Positions 11,461 to 23,282 of a stretch of DNA of 64,000 nt are shown here, one piece after another; position 1 is the first letter of the stretch; the number at the start of each line of letters is the position of its first letter. Below the pieces are notes generated by a model. It was not told where the DNA came from and did not search any database. It saw only the letters and a list, made by a program, of their open reading frames with translations. This stretch comes from Saururus chinensis (taxonomy: Eukaryota; Streptophyta; Magnoliopsida; Piperales; Saururaceae): positions 27,476,995 to 27,540,994 of the forward strand of contig CP141142.1 in assembly GCA_035235625.1 (NCBI GenBank), in the 5' to 3' direction. Made by a program: the position numbers and the translations under genes.

Positions 11461-11689
11461 GCAAAATACCATCGAGCTCCTCATCACTAGAATCGTCGTT
11501 CAACTGTGGAACAACTGAGAATGGAGCAGTGCCCTTTTTTGGAGCAGATGGTGGTAGAATGAAGGGTCACCGGCCAACTTCCTGATTTTGCGGATCTGGT
11601 ATGGTAGAACCCGAAATTTGTGGACACTGTAAATTTACATATGAAGGATTTCTAGTAGAAGCTGTTGATTTGGAAATCGAGTAAACCGA

Positions 11690-11701
11690 GCTCTGATACC
11701 A
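11690..11701 (-). other. primer-binding site for initiator tRNA-Met (gypsy element)
   Basis: The minus strand reads TGGTATCAGAGC, the standard plant tRNA-Met PBS, six bases inside the LTR edge at 11708. Confidence 0.85.
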
Positions 11702-11707
11702 AAATAA

Positions 11708-12122
11708 TGTTGTTCGATCATAGAAGAAAGAACTGTTCACTACACAGATTGACAAACAAAAGGAACGGACTAAAAGTATCAACTAACAAAACAAAACAAT
11801 CTGGACTAAAAGTATCAACTAACAAAACAAAACAATCTGGAAACACACCAGACCACCCCGAATCCACGAGGCAATGATGGAGATGCAGCCCCAATATAAT
11901 GCCAATCTGGACTAAAAGTATCAAATCTGTAACAGAAGTTTTTCCAGAAAGAACTGACTTCCCACATACACGATGACTCCTTTGAATACCCTAACCCCAT
12001 TTACAAGTAAATTCCTTATTTACTCATCCAACAATTTAACAACGACATGCACTCTCATAGAGATAGAGATGGAATACAGCTGCATGATATAATGCCTCAA
12101 CCAACACGTTTGGAAGTAGAAT
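11708..12122 (-). repeat. 5' LTR of the gypsy element
   Basis: Begins TGTTGTTCGATC next to the PBS. Its distal 165 bases match the 3' LTR fragment at 7073-7240. It lacks the last 13 bases seen at the other LTR (to GCATCA), so the outer edge is eroded or misjoined to the HMA 5' region that follows. It contains a 36-bp tandem duplication with the core GGACTAAAAGTATCAACTAA (from about 11767 and from about 11803). Confidence 0.75.
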
Positions 12123-12704
12123 ATGTCCCTGTGAAGGAGATGATCTTCTTCCCTCAAACTACGCATCTGCTAGAAGTTGGAGGCAGCTTTTGCTGGACGT
12201 ATGTACAAAGACAATGCTGTCAGAATGACGGTGGTAAGCCTTCCTTCCTAGTTATTAATTCTTACATACGAAAGTGTGGACTCTGTATTATATAGAACGT
12301 GTCTATATGCACCTTAATAATCGCTTCAATACCCCATTAAACATCTTGATGAATATTTAAGTGAAATAAGGCAATGAGGAGATTATTAAGGTGCATATAA
12401 ACGTTTATAGTCTATAAGAAGTTATTTGGTTTAGATATTTGCATGTTATAATGCTGGAGAGCTTTTGGTAATCAACTTTAACAACATTTGAGACAGATAT
12501 GTTGTGCAGAAGATAGTAATGATGGTTGAAATGAATTTCGACAGTCGCCGGAAAGCTTTTCATATTACTGCCGCGGCAGATGGTTTGGAGCTAATTCTTG
12601 TTGATGGAATGCTTACGTGCACATGTGATTGAGTAGAAGCAAGTCTAGCTACGTACAATAACTACAATAGTGGTTGGCATGATAGAAATATGGCATGGGA
12701 AGAC
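12123..12704 (+). pseudogene. HMA-domain gene copy A: 5' region, exon 1 and degenerate exon 2
   Basis: 12123-12233 matches the promoter and 5' leader of copies C and D (TTCTTCCCTCAAACTAC, then GTTGGAGGCAGCTT). A short exon 1 (ATG ACG GTG at 12225-12233) precedes GTAAGCCTTCC, the same splice donor as copy C. After an intron ending TTGTGCAG, exon 2 (12510-12632) reads KIVMMVEMNFDSRRKAFHIT and ends at TGA after 40 residues. It aligns with copy C exon 2, but the metal-binding M-x-C-x-x-C is replaced by MNFDSR, so both cysteines are gone. About 300 bases of extra DNA (12300-12430) enlarge the intron. HMA proteins bind metal ions through the two cysteines, and some plant members are immune-receptor targets. 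This copy looks dead, or at least unable to bind metal. An LTR-like repeat follows directly. Confidence 0.6.
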
Positions 12705-13065
12705 TATGGGTGGCGTCATGGAAGCCTTGTGGTGAGTCGTTTGGGTAGAGATGCAAAATTCCGATTTTATGTATCCCTCATGAGCGATTAACATATAAAT
12801 AATACTCTAAACGAGGGAGAGTTAGCCTCTCTTGATCACCAGGAGAGAAAGAGGAGATGGGTGGCAGCTCAACCCAATCCAAGGGAAGCCATGGACAAGC
12901 AATAGGACGAGAGAGGGAGCAAAACCAAGGGGGAGAGGGGCTGGCCTCTTTCTTTATGCCAATGGGAGAAAAAGAAAGCGAGAGATCGGGGCAGAGGGGG
13001 CCTAGAAGCTCTCTTTTATACTTAGGGCTTCCCCCTTATAATTGGGTTTAGGCTTAGGCCTAACA
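12705..13065 (-). repeat. LTR-like repeat, block R1 copy (internally deleted)
   Basis: Matches the 660-bp TGTTGG...CCAACA repeat at 21447-22106 at both ends (start changed to TATGGG, end TAACA), but about 300 bases are missing after ATTAACATATAA. Termini resemble those of the copia LTR at 60451 and 63244, so it is probably a copia-type LTR in minus orientation. Confidence 0.65.
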
Positions 13066-14372
13066 AGATTCTTCTATACAATTGTTCTCTAGCAGTATCC
13101 CATTCATGTATGGTCTAGAGCGTACAAGCCCATAGAGGCGGTGCATATCCCTTATGGCCATGCCCATAGGGAAGCCATGTTGTACCTAGTTTAGGCACAA
13201 TCGGTATCTCGCACGAATCGCGTTAAGGAAGGTATATGAGAGTAGGAAAGAAGAAAGAAAGAACTTATTTCTATTGCATAAGAAAACATAAAAAGAAGAA
13301 GATAACCCTTATAAGGAGTCGCGCCTTTCTCCTTGGGGATCGTGCCAACTAGTGAGCCCGACTAATCACGGGGACACTAGCTGGCCTGTTACACACTACT
13401 ACTATGATGTCATTGCTAATTATTACAGAAGTATAAAATAAATAAAAAAGCATAATGCGAACAAATAAAGTAGCCTAAAGAGAGCTCTAGTAAACGTACA
13501 TAATAAGCCAACCCTTAGAATATTTAAGCAAGGCCCACATTAAGTCCCAGAGATATGTTTGAGGGCCCACGTAAGCAATACATGCACACCTAAAATTAGT
13601 GAATATATAAGTGCAACTCATGCTCACTAAAATTAAAATTAGGTGATATGTGTAGGAGGTTGTGGGTCCACCCTATGTACTTAAGGCCCTATAACCTTAA
13701 CTGGTTTACTTAGCCAGTTAATTAACAATATTGGCCGAGTCCATAACTTACTCCAATAAATACAAACTCAAAAAACAATATGCACGACCAATACCAAAAA
13801 ATAATTATTTTACGGTGTCCAAAGAGTTAATTTTCCCCCGTTAATAAAGAACCTAATGGGTTCTACTGACGTGCTATTCATTGCTAAGCTAATGAAAATT
13901 TGTAATCATGAATTCATGCCATTGAATGATAATATCTGTTCATGTGCCTACCATTATGCATTGCATGAGTACAAACATTTTGCATTATGTTTAAAGCCTA
14001 CCATCCACTTGAAGTTGTGGATAGCGTGATAATGAAAGGAAACAGATGGAGCCGAACATTTACTGGCAATACACCAGCTGGCAAAGATGATGAATGATGG
14101 ACAGTGTCGCCTAGTGCATGTCTCCAAGTCCAAGTATTTGCTTTATCATGTAACAATGACATAACCGGCTTTGGTTTTGAGCTATAAGTTTCCACCAGTG
14201 AAGTCTGTTTCGTACATGGACATAAAATGCTCCGTCCCCTATTATGTCTCTCCGTGTATCTAGCTCTTTTTTAAAGAATTACACCAACAAAACAGAATCT
14301 TTATTTAGACTTGTTAGGACACTTTTTTGCCAAAAAGACTAAATTACTAGGATCTTATTTAAAGAAAATTAG

Positions 14373-14403
<31 letters not shown>

Positions 14404-14464
14404 CTTAAATATAAATTAAATAATGCAAAATAAAGAGAAAATTATATAAATAATAATTAAAAAA
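13066..14464. other. paralogous block R1, left part (no gene seen)
   Basis: Shared with 22107-23282 plus 28894-29500 (R2) and 33440-34651 (R3). The (TA)n run present in R2 and R3 after ACATGCACACCTA is absent here. No coding frame recognised. A (TA)13 run lies at 14377-14402, near the point where the MULE inserted. Confidence 0.7.
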
Positions 14465-14735
14465 AATTATTATTTTAAATCATATTACTTAAAGTGGTGT
14501 TCTTTTTTGTCACGTAGATGTCAGCCAAGCAGCTGGCGTCAGCGTAATTTTTTTTTCTTCAGTTGATTTCGTCCTTTAAAAGGACAAAATTAAGTTTAAG
14601 CAGATTTCGTCCTTCTAAAGGACAAAATCGCCACACTTAACACATTTTGGCCGAAGACGATTTTGTCATTTAGAAGGACAAAATCCTCTTAAGTTGATTT
14701 TGTCATTCTAAACGATAAAATCATCTTCATTTATT
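14465..14735 (+). repeat. left terminal inverted repeat of the PMD-MULE, with internal hairpins
   Basis: Inverted match to 19765-20025. It contains repeated short palindromes around GATTTCGTCCTTTAAAAGG and its complement GGACAAAATC (at least four), each able to fold on itself. Confidence 0.75.
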
Positions 14736-15824
14736 CGTCCCCTCCGCCTTCAATTAATTTCTGTTTTTACGCCTTTACTTGATCGTTCTTCAAGACGTTT
14801 CGCCCGCCGCTGTGTCTATCTACTTCCGTCGTCCAGCCCGCCGCCATGTCCTGTCTCCTCCGCCCCGCAGCCGGTCTCGTCTCCTCCACCTCGCTGTCGG
14901 TCCCGTCTCCTCTGCCCTGCCGCTGGTCCCATCTCCTTTACCCCGCCGCCAGTCCCATCTCCTCCGCCCTACCGTCATTCCCGTCGTCTGTCCTAATTTT
15001 GGGTTTTCCTATTGCGTTAGATCCGCCCCGCCGTTGTGCTCGATCCCATCCTCTGGTACCCTAATTTCCTCTAAATCTAATAGCCTTTATGAGTTTGCAT
15101 TTTGGGAGTTTTTTTTGTCTGTTTACCTTGTGTTTTATATTTTGTTTAGCTAGCAGAGGTTTATTTCTGTTGCTGGGGCCGGATTGGGTTTGCTTTGTTC
15201 GTACGTTCTCAGATGGAATTTAGACTCACAAGTCCTTTTTATGCTTCTATTTTAAACTTCTTTTGTAGATATATTTAGGTTGTTGTGAATCGATTATTTC
15301 CGCTTGATGATGCTCCACCTGCTCCATTATTGTTTGTTGTGGTATTTTATGCCTCTACTGACTGGTATTTTAATGGGATTCAATAGCTTATAAGTGGCTA
15401 CTTGTCTTGCTCTTTGTCTTTCAATCTTATGTGGGTCTAATGCTTCATAGTTTTTCATTTTGATGATAAAATATAGGTATTTCATAGGCTTAACTGTGAT
15501 TCGTGAGTATTGAATTTCTACTCCAGTTTATTTAAAATCAATGCCTAATTTAATAGAGAATATGAGTTAGTAATAGTTTGGATAGGGTAGATGTTAGTAG
15601 TAGTTTAATATTTTTATCAATAGGGTAAGTGTAATATTTGAAGAAGTGTATGGGAATATTTGTTATCTTGTTTGGATAAGAGAAGAAATATGTGATAAAA
15701 TGTATGATTATTACTCGTTGATATATGAGGCAATTGCTTAATCTAATTTTAGCCTGTTAGTTTTGAGACAATTGCTTAATCTAATATTAATTTAATATAT
15801 TATTTATGAATTAAGTGAATAGAG
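14736..15824. other. 5' leader and intron-like region of the PMD-MULE
   Basis: 14780-15070 is C-rich with CCGCC repeats and short proline/serine frames, like a transcribed 5' leader rather than a protein. 15070-15820 is AT-rich with no recognisable domain. Possibly the promoter and first intron of the transposase gene. Confidence 0.45.
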
Positions 15825-15962
15825 ATGGAAGAAGAAATGGTTAGTTTTTTACTTACCTATGACGGATGCACAGAAGGATTATTAATTAAGAAACCGTCTA
15901 CATATGATGAATTTGAGATGCAAGTAGCAAGCAAGCTTGGGTGGGATCAAAGAAGATGAAAA
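15825..15962 (+). pseudogene. MuDR-like transposase N-terminal domain remnant
   Basis: Starting at ATG 15825 the frame reads MEEEMVSFLLTYDGCTEGLL, then KPSTYDEFEMQVASKLGWD, and stops at TGA. After the stop, in the same frame, comes KITIKCNITSY and then INDDASMSFM. This order (short beta-rich block, T-Y-D-E, K-L-G, then I-N-D-D) is that of the N-terminal domain of plant MuDR-type transposases. The following 700 bases contain no catalytic core. Confidence 0.55.
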
Positions 15963-16752
15963 ATTACTATCAAATGTAATATTACATCGTATAGATCGAG
16001 AATGATATTAATATGCATAAATGATGATGCATCAATGAGTTTTATGTTTCACCACGTGCATCACGTAATTTCTTTTGAGTTATTTCTTGAAAAGAGGTCT
16101 GAGTGCCTAGTGAAAGGTGAAGTAGTTCACATCAGAGCTCGCATAGGAGCTCACACAGGAGCTCGGATAGAAATGTGAACAATGAAACACGTATGCAAAT
16201 GCCGGTGGATGACGAAGAATAAGGAAATTTATCTATGACAATAGCTTCAAATGAATGTCATAGGTCGTCTGCCCCTATTTACGATGGCAGTGGACCTAAT
16301 TGGAAGTAAGGTTTATTAAGTTGTGAATACGTTTTGAATCTTATAATTATTAATAAAATATGTTTAGCTAAATTTTGAATTTTGTATGTAATATGGAAGG
16401 TCCACAACGCATGCACACGAGCCATTTAGAATTCAAATGTCTCAAGGCGGTGCATCGTATGAAACTCAAAGTTCGATAAGTATTCATTACCCCTACACAT
16501 ATGTTAGTCGTACCGATGTTGGACCATCCAATCAAAGGTGAAATATATATTCATAAATGAATATAACTTTTTTAGGCATATGAAATTTAATACATATGCA
16601 ATGTTTATATGTAGGAGGGCATATGCTAAACGATCTTCTGCTGCATCTGCCATGGCCACCGCGTATACTCCAGAGTGGAAGCGATATTGAGAGAGCAAAC
16701 AAGAAAAATTGGGGAGTATTCCGTTAATAGGATCAACAGGGGTTAGTACGAA

Positions 16753-17160
16753 GTGACGTCAATTCGTGCCCGGAAGGTTATGGTAAATGTAGCGATGCAT
16801 ACTTGTACATGCAACATCCCTCAAGTTTATGGCTATCCTTGCTCGCACCTTATCGCCGTGTGGGCAAAGCGACAGGAGCCGATTCGGGCATCACTATTTT
16901 GCACATCTTCTACTTATAAAAATGTGTACTCAATAGAATTTTATTCTCCTTGTGGTCGGGAGTATTGGGAGAGGGATATACCTTTTGTGTTATACCCTCA
17001 GATAGCAACACGGCAACCCGGTCGCCCATGGTCTATTCGTATTAGGAATACAATTGACTGTAGAACTATGGAGAGAGATAGTAGAGGAGGATATAAATGC
17101 GGGAGGTATAAACAAAGTGGGCACAATAGTAAATCATGTAGAAACCTTCCTGTTGATTAG
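16753..17160 (+). pseudogene. MULE transposase C-terminal fragment: SWIM zinc finger plus CCHC knuckle
   Basis: The open stretch begins at GTG, not ATG, so it is a fragment or an exon whose true start is upstream. It contains the SWIM finger CTCNIPQVYGYPCSH (CxCx9CxH), which follows the catalytic domain in MULE transposases and probably aids DNA binding. Then comes a block with YSIEFYSPCGREYW and PGRPWSIRIRNTID, and a knuckle-like CGRYKQSGHNSKSC. The PGRP...RI-N block before a knuckle is typical of plant MULE proteins. It ends at a TAG at 17158. The PMD lies immediately downstream on the same strand, about 90 bases on. Confidence 0.75.
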
Positions 17161-17249
17161 TAAACATATAATCAATCTCTTTATTTATTCTCTATTTTAG
17201 GTATGAGTATATGTTCCTTACAACTAATGATATGATCTCAATTTTTCGT

Positions 17250-18420
17250 AGATCATATGGATCATGTAGAGCCTTGTTACGGGCCAGGCCCGATTGATGC
17301 TTCTTTACTCGCATAGCAGGAGTCACATAGGTCGGCTACTATTTGGAGAGGAGAGGTATGATAACTCTTTTTTAAAAAAAAATTATTTTTTTGGACAATA
17401 TAGTATGGTAGGTTATAATTTTAAAATTTATTATAGGACCCGGGTGCCTTGAGTGCACCAAACATTTTAAATATCTCCGCCATTGGCCCGTAGATGAGCG
17501 TATGTTACCCTATATCAAGCGAGCAGGATTCTAGCATTTCATTCATCTATAGTACGTTCATCTCAATCGGCCTTTATTAATAGCTTTTGTTGAGAGATGG
17601 AGGAGGGAGGCACAGATGTTTCATTTGTCATATGGAGAGATGTCCATCACTCATGGATGTTGCAGTTCTATTAGGATTTCGCATCGATGGACATCTAGTG
17701 ATAGGCATGACAGGATGAGCTCATGTGGATATATTAGTTAGACTCCTTGGTAGAGCTCCTCCTACTACAGTGATACGTGGTAGCCGAATGAGCCTACGAT
17801 GGCTCTTGTAGGAGTTTTGAGAGCTCCCAGCCGATGCTATGGAGATAGTTATCGAATAGCATAAACGGGCCTATCTATTACATTTACTTGGAGCCATGAT
17901 ATTTGCGGATACCATGAGCAGCCATATACATGTGTCCTATCTCTCCCTCCTTGAGGACTTCAACATGGTAGGTACCTATTTATGGGGCAGTGCTACTCTT
18001 GCATTTTTATACTGAGAGTTAGGGAAAGCATGCCAGGCCATGGCCTCGGGGATTGCGGGCTATCTGATCCTTCTTCACTTAAATAATTGCATAATTTTCA
18101 ATACTATTTTGGGCACGTATAATTCTTTAATTTTATTTAATATTTGTTATCATATTTTCTGACATAGCTATGGTTGTGGGAGCATTTACACATCGGACGA
18201 CCAAGTGTTGAGATTGGTCACTTAGTCGAGGGTACTCCATTAGGAGCAAGGTAGGCTGTATTTATGTGTAACACTTACTTTTTTTAGCAACATTTTATGT
18301 ACATATGATGAACTCATTTTTTAAATTTAACTTCTTAAGGTGGAATGTTCAGAAAAAGAGAACTAAAAATCCACAAGAAGTCCTCTGATTATATAGAGGG
18401 GTGTTAGACCACCAGCAGCC
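17250..18420 (+). pseudogene. plant mobile domain (PMD / MAIN-like) remnant, N-terminal part
   Basis: Exon-like pieces with stops and frameshifts. 17256-17356 reads EPCYGPGPIDASLL, a stop, then QESHRSATIW, and ends at a GT splice-like site. 17436-17720 contains FVERWRREAQMFHLSYGEMS, followed one frame over by MDVAVLLGFRIDGHLVIGMT. The pattern FHL-x-x-GEM-x-I-x-x-DVAVLLG-x-x-IDG is the hallmark of the PMD found in Arabidopsis MAIN and MAIL1 proteins and in many plant transposons. The later part (17721-18420) is too decayed to assign residue by residue. Host PMD proteins act in nuclear transposon silencing; the role inside transposons is unknown. Confidence 0.7.
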
Positions 18421-18517
18421 ATATTAGGTAATTTTATTTTCGTGTTGAACTTTTTTTGTAATAATTATAAAAAATTTGGTCGTTATTTAAACTAAATTAT
18501 CTTTATATATTGTATAG

Positions 18518-18876
18518 GTTATTTGGCAGCCTACTCACTGGAAATGTTGACTGTGTTACCTCCTCTATGTACTGACAGTCGAGAGGTGTGGCTATCTCAT
18601 ACTCCATTAATATGTTACAAGATTGTAGAGATGTATGTGCCAGATCGGGTAATGCTCCAGTTTAACCTAGTGCAAGGGGTCCCACCGTCTACCGTGGAGT
18701 TTGTCCTTCGCATCACTCGACAGGGCCGTTATATTACCGACTGGACTTTACATCATGCGTCATATATCGCTCGATGGGAGGATAGGAGAGCCACTATTAC
18801 CAGAGGGGAGATGGCTACGACAATGCAAGATGTTCATAGTGCTTATATGCAGTGGTATTTACCGATTACACGATGA
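18518..18876 (+). pseudogene. plant mobile domain, C-terminal exon
   Basis: An exon starting after TGTATAG and reading YLAAYSLEMLTVLPPLC, then PLICYKIVEMYVPDRVMLQF, DWTLHHASYIARWEDRR and ending with a stop at 18876. The blocks PLICF-x-IVE-x-H-x-PDRV-x-RQF and DW-x-x-x-H-x-x-YI-x-x-W are typical of the second half of PMD. This exon is open throughout and better preserved than the first half. An apparent methionine start here is an artefact: the codon is TTG. Confidence 0.7.
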
Positions 18877-19022
18877 TATATTTTACCACGCAATGATGTA
18901 GAGGAGATGACATATCAGTCTAGGGCGTATGAGGCAGCTCTGGTAAGTACAACTTTGTTAATTAAGGCATATATTATTTTCTTATTAATTATTTATCTAA
19001 TATTTAATTTATTTTTTTGTAG

Positions 19023-19463
19023 CTTCGTCTAGTTCGACGTACGCATGTACATTTGACTAATGCAATTAACAACTACACTTTGGGCAAGGACTTATTAGCA
19101 GCATGTCAGTCGGTGATTAGGGAGTCTGATGATGTCATTCGTAGCTTGCCACTGCTTCAATCGGTGATTACAGATGTTCATAGAGATTATCCTATCGACA
19201 AGGTCACTCAGACACAACCGATGCATTCTTCATTCCCTAATATTTCATCTTCATCAGTAGCGCATAGCTCTCCTCAAGGTTTGTCATTTCCGGTCACTGC
19301 ACTTGTAGCTCAGTCAGGTCCGATTTTATATTATAGACGACATCGGCCAGCTCGTGTTGAACTATCTATTACTTATTCTGAGTCGGAGCAAAAGCTAGAG
19401 CCACATACCGAGCCGGAGCCACAGCCAGAGCTAGAGGCAAATCATGAGGAGGAGCTCATATAG
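19023..19463 (+). pseudogene. C-terminal exon of the PMD-MULE protein
   Basis: After an intron ending TTTTTTGTAG, an open frame reads LRLVRRTHVHLTNAINNYTL and continues to an acidic tail rich in E and P (PHTEPEPQPELEANHEEEL) before TAG. No named domain. Position and phase make it the last exon of the PMD gene. Continuous across about 145 codons, so younger or less decayed than the exon at 17436. Confidence 0.5.
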
Positions 19464-19764
19464 CACCCTCGAGGACGAAGTCAAGGTCAAGGACGTAGGA
19501 GATTATGACATTAACTTTTTTATATGTTTATTTTAAACTAAATATATTTTTGACTTGTGATGTAATATATTTGATAAACATTTCTATTTTATGCTTGTCT
19601 ATGATGTACTTTAATGTTATATTTGTTATGCATGGAATGGGTGGAATGAATGTAATTGTGTATGTATTGAATCATTGAACATGGACAGGTAATAACGTTA
19701 GTTTAAAATATATATTTTTTAATCAGTATAATTACGAACCAAACTCCGAAATATACTAAGTGTG

Positions 19765-20025
19765 GCGATTTCATCGTTTAGAATGACGAAATCAGCTTGA
19801 GTTTCATCCTACTAAACGACGAAATTTGGTCAAGTCGTAAACCGATTTCGTCCTTTAGAAGGACAAAATCAGCTTAAACCCGATTTGTCCTTTAGAAGGA
19901 CGAAATTAACTAAAAGATTAAAAAAAAAACCATGCAGGCGCAAGCTGCTTGGCTAGCGCCTGCATGGCAAAAAGGAACACTACTTTGGCAAATATTTTCC
20001 AAAGTGGTCTAAAATGGTAATTAAT
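19765..20025 (-). repeat. right terminal inverted repeat of the PMD-MULE
   Basis: Inverted copy of 14465-14735, including several GTCCTTTAGAAGGAC palindromes and the core GCTGCTTGGC. Confidence 0.75.
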
Positions 20026-20050
20026 TTTACATAGGTTAAATATTATGTCT

Positions 20051-20108
<58 letters not shown>

Positions 20109-20649
20109 CAAAAGTATCTCTTCTGCTATAATTATAATGCATTACTTTGAGGATCATAATGATCATTAATTATATACACAAGCTCTATATTAACCCATAT
20201 ACACTTATAATAAATAATTGTAAATTTAAATTTAATAGGTTAAATATTATGTCATAGGCTGGCAAAGGTAATAGTGTCAAAAAACTTTGTTAGAAATTGG
20301 CAAAGATAATAGTGTCGAAGGACTTTGTATAATAGAACATGTTTTTCATATTTAGGACTAATTTAGGGACATATTTCATTTGAGCACTTCGTGGGTTTCC
20401 AAAGGAATTAAAAGTATACAAATATGAATATAATATATAATATAAAAAATATTATTAAAAAATATATTATATATGGGGTCTACAAAAATATTTTAGAGAA
20501 CATAGTTATATAAGATCATATATGATAGAGCTCAACAAGAGCTTTCTAACAATACCTTAAACGCAAGAATCCGAATTTGAGAGTGTAAGATATAATATTA
20601 TAAACTCAAAATTATAAGTTAAAAAATAAGAATTATAAATCTAAAATCT
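20026..20649. other. paralogous block R1, right part (no gene seen)
   Basis: Resumes the block interrupted by the MULE and matches 35760-36205 in R3. It starts with a (TA)n run (about 20056-20104). AT-rich, no coding frame recognised. It ends where gypsy RT sequence begins. Confidence 0.7.
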
Positions 20650-21162
20650 TTGACTTTTTACCGTAAATGTGATTATCATTGAAATATATGACAACGAACT
20701 ATCCTAAAAATGGTTTTAGGGTATGAGTCATCAAGGGCATAAAAGTGTTAAGTGTGTTGGACACCCAAAAGACATAACCAACCATTCATAAAGTCCTTCG
20801 AGTCTTGAATGAGGTTTTCCATTCATCTCCAAGCTAAATGAGGATTTGATGATATCCACTATGCAAATCAATCTTCAAAAACATTATTGAGCGACCAAAA
20901 TAATCTAGCATATCATCCAACTGTGGTATGAAAATCCGATAAACTGTAATTTTATTAATCGCCTAACTGTCAATACACATGCGCCAACTGCCATTTTTTT
21001 TAGGCGCCAATAGTGCTGAAACAGCTCATCGACTTACGCTCTCCTGAATTAAGCCCTTCTTCAGTAACTCTTCAACTTGATCTTGTAATATTTTGTGTTC
21101 AGCTGGGTTATTAGATAATAAGACAAATTAGGAAGTAATGTGCCAGGAACCAAGTCAATTTG
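20650..21162 (-). pseudogene. gypsy RT fragment (second copy)
   Basis: Matches 9470-9990 of the gypsy element. The catalytic block reads FVVIYFNDN instead of FVVVYFDDI, so the first catalytic Asp is Asn, and a stop replaces the Gln just before it. The right edge is a clean join (CAATTTGG / TTTAGATATT) to the HMA copy B intron. Confidence 0.8.
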
Positions 21163-21446
21163 GTTTAGATATTTACATGTTATAATGCTGGTGTGTTTTG
21201 GTAATCAACTTTAAGGACATTTGTAGTTAGATATGTTGTGCAGAAGATAGTAATGATGGTTGAAATGAATTTCGACAGTCGCCGGACCAAAGCTTTTCAT
21301 ATTACTGCCGCGGCAGATGGTTTGGAGCTAATTCTTGTTGATGGAATGCTTACGTGGACATGTAATTGAGGCACTAAGAAGCAAGTCTAGCTACGTACAA
21401 TAACTACAATAGTGGCTGGCATGATGGAAATATGGCATGGGAATAC
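21163..21446 (+). pseudogene. HMA-domain gene copy B: degenerate exon 2
   Basis: Intron 3' end and exon 2 of the same family as copy A. After TTGTGCAG, 21244-21369 reads KIVMMVEMNFDSRRTKAFHI and ends at TGA after 41 residues. It differs from copy A by a three-base insertion (extra Thr) and a few substitutions, with the same loss of both metal-binding cysteines. No exon 1 is present: gypsy sequence precedes it. The 77 bases downstream match copy A up to the start of the LTR-like repeat, so A and B were duplicated together. Confidence 0.65.
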
Positions 21447-22106
21447 TGTTGGGTGGCGTTATGGGAAACCTTGTGTGAGTCGTTTGGGTAGACGTGCAAA
21501 ATTCCGATTTTATGTATCCCTCATGAGCGATTTACATATAACTAATACAATAACACAAGAATAGAACAATCTAAGATTCACTATAATTAATTAATAATCA
21601 GAACATTGTTTGAAACCTATTGACCTTTAGAAGCCAAGCGTTAAGGACGTGGCCAAACTCCACCCACAAGAAAACACACCCCTTCTATATAATCTCAATT
21701 CAATGTACAAGAGAGGGATATTGTTACCTCTTTGAAGATATGAACGAGATCACAGTTCAACCGTATAGCATGAGATGAGAGAGAACGTCTCTAAAACCTC
21801 CTTTTTACATGGTCAATAACCTACATGTATGCTGCCCAAGGTGCTCTAAACAAGGGAGAGTTAGCCTCTCTTGATCACCAGGAGAGAGAGAGGAGATGGG
21901 TGTGGCAGCTCAACCCAATCCAAGGGGAGCCATGGACAAGTAATAGGACGAGAGAGGGAGCAAAACCAAGGGGGAGAGGGGCTGGCCTCTCTCTTTATGC
22001 CAATGGGAGAGAAAGAAAGTGAGAGATTGGGGGAGAGGGGGCTTAGAAGCCCGCTTTTATACTAAGGGCTTCCCCCTCATAATTGGGTTTAGGCTTAGGA
22101 CCAACA
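21447..22106 (-). repeat. LTR-like repeat, block R2 copy (complete, 660 bp)
   Basis: TGTTGGGTGG...GGACCAACA termini. No matching 5-bp flanks (AATAC / AGATT), as expected if duplication or recombination moved it after insertion. It supplies the empty site for the CACTA in R3: GAGATCACAGTTCAACC near 21747. Confidence 0.7.

Positions 22107-23282
<1,176 letters not shown>

Larger units (their letters stand above)
7073..12122 (-). mobile_element. decayed Ty3/gypsy retrotransposon (chromovirus-like gag-pol), interrupted by the Athila-like element
   Basis: In minus-strand order: 5' LTR (11708-12122), tRNA-Met PBS (11690-11701), gag, zinc knuckle, protease, RT, RNase H, integrase and a 3' LTR remnant (7073-7253). 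The order protease-RT-integrase is that of Ty3/gypsy. Frameshifts and stops break every domain. No chromodomain is visible after the integrase, so assignment to a chromovirus lineage rests on gag and protease sequence similarity only. The rest of its 3' LTR should lie left of the Athila-like element, outside the window. Confidence 0.85.
14465..20025 (+). mobile_element. MULE-type DNA transposon remnant carrying SWIM, zinc knuckle and plant mobile domain (PMD)
   Basis: Long terminal inverted repeats of roughly 270 bp (14465-14735 and 19765-20025) flank a decayed coding region. The outer ends share AAAGTGGTGTTC / AAAGTAGTGTTC and a GCCAAGCAGC(T)GGC core. Inside are a MuDR-type N-terminal domain, a SWIM zinc finger, a CCHC knuckle, and a PMD in several exons. 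The DDE catalytic core expected between the N-terminal domain and SWIM is not visible, so this is an internally deleted copy. The element interrupts block R1: the R3 counterpart (around 35700-35760) lacks it. The exact ends and the 9-bp duplication are blurred by AT-rich flanks. Confidence 0.75.

Noticed and set aside
16504-16698. Minus-strand 64-codon frame beside the SWIM exon
   Set aside because: Shadow of the decayed MULE region; no similarity seen.
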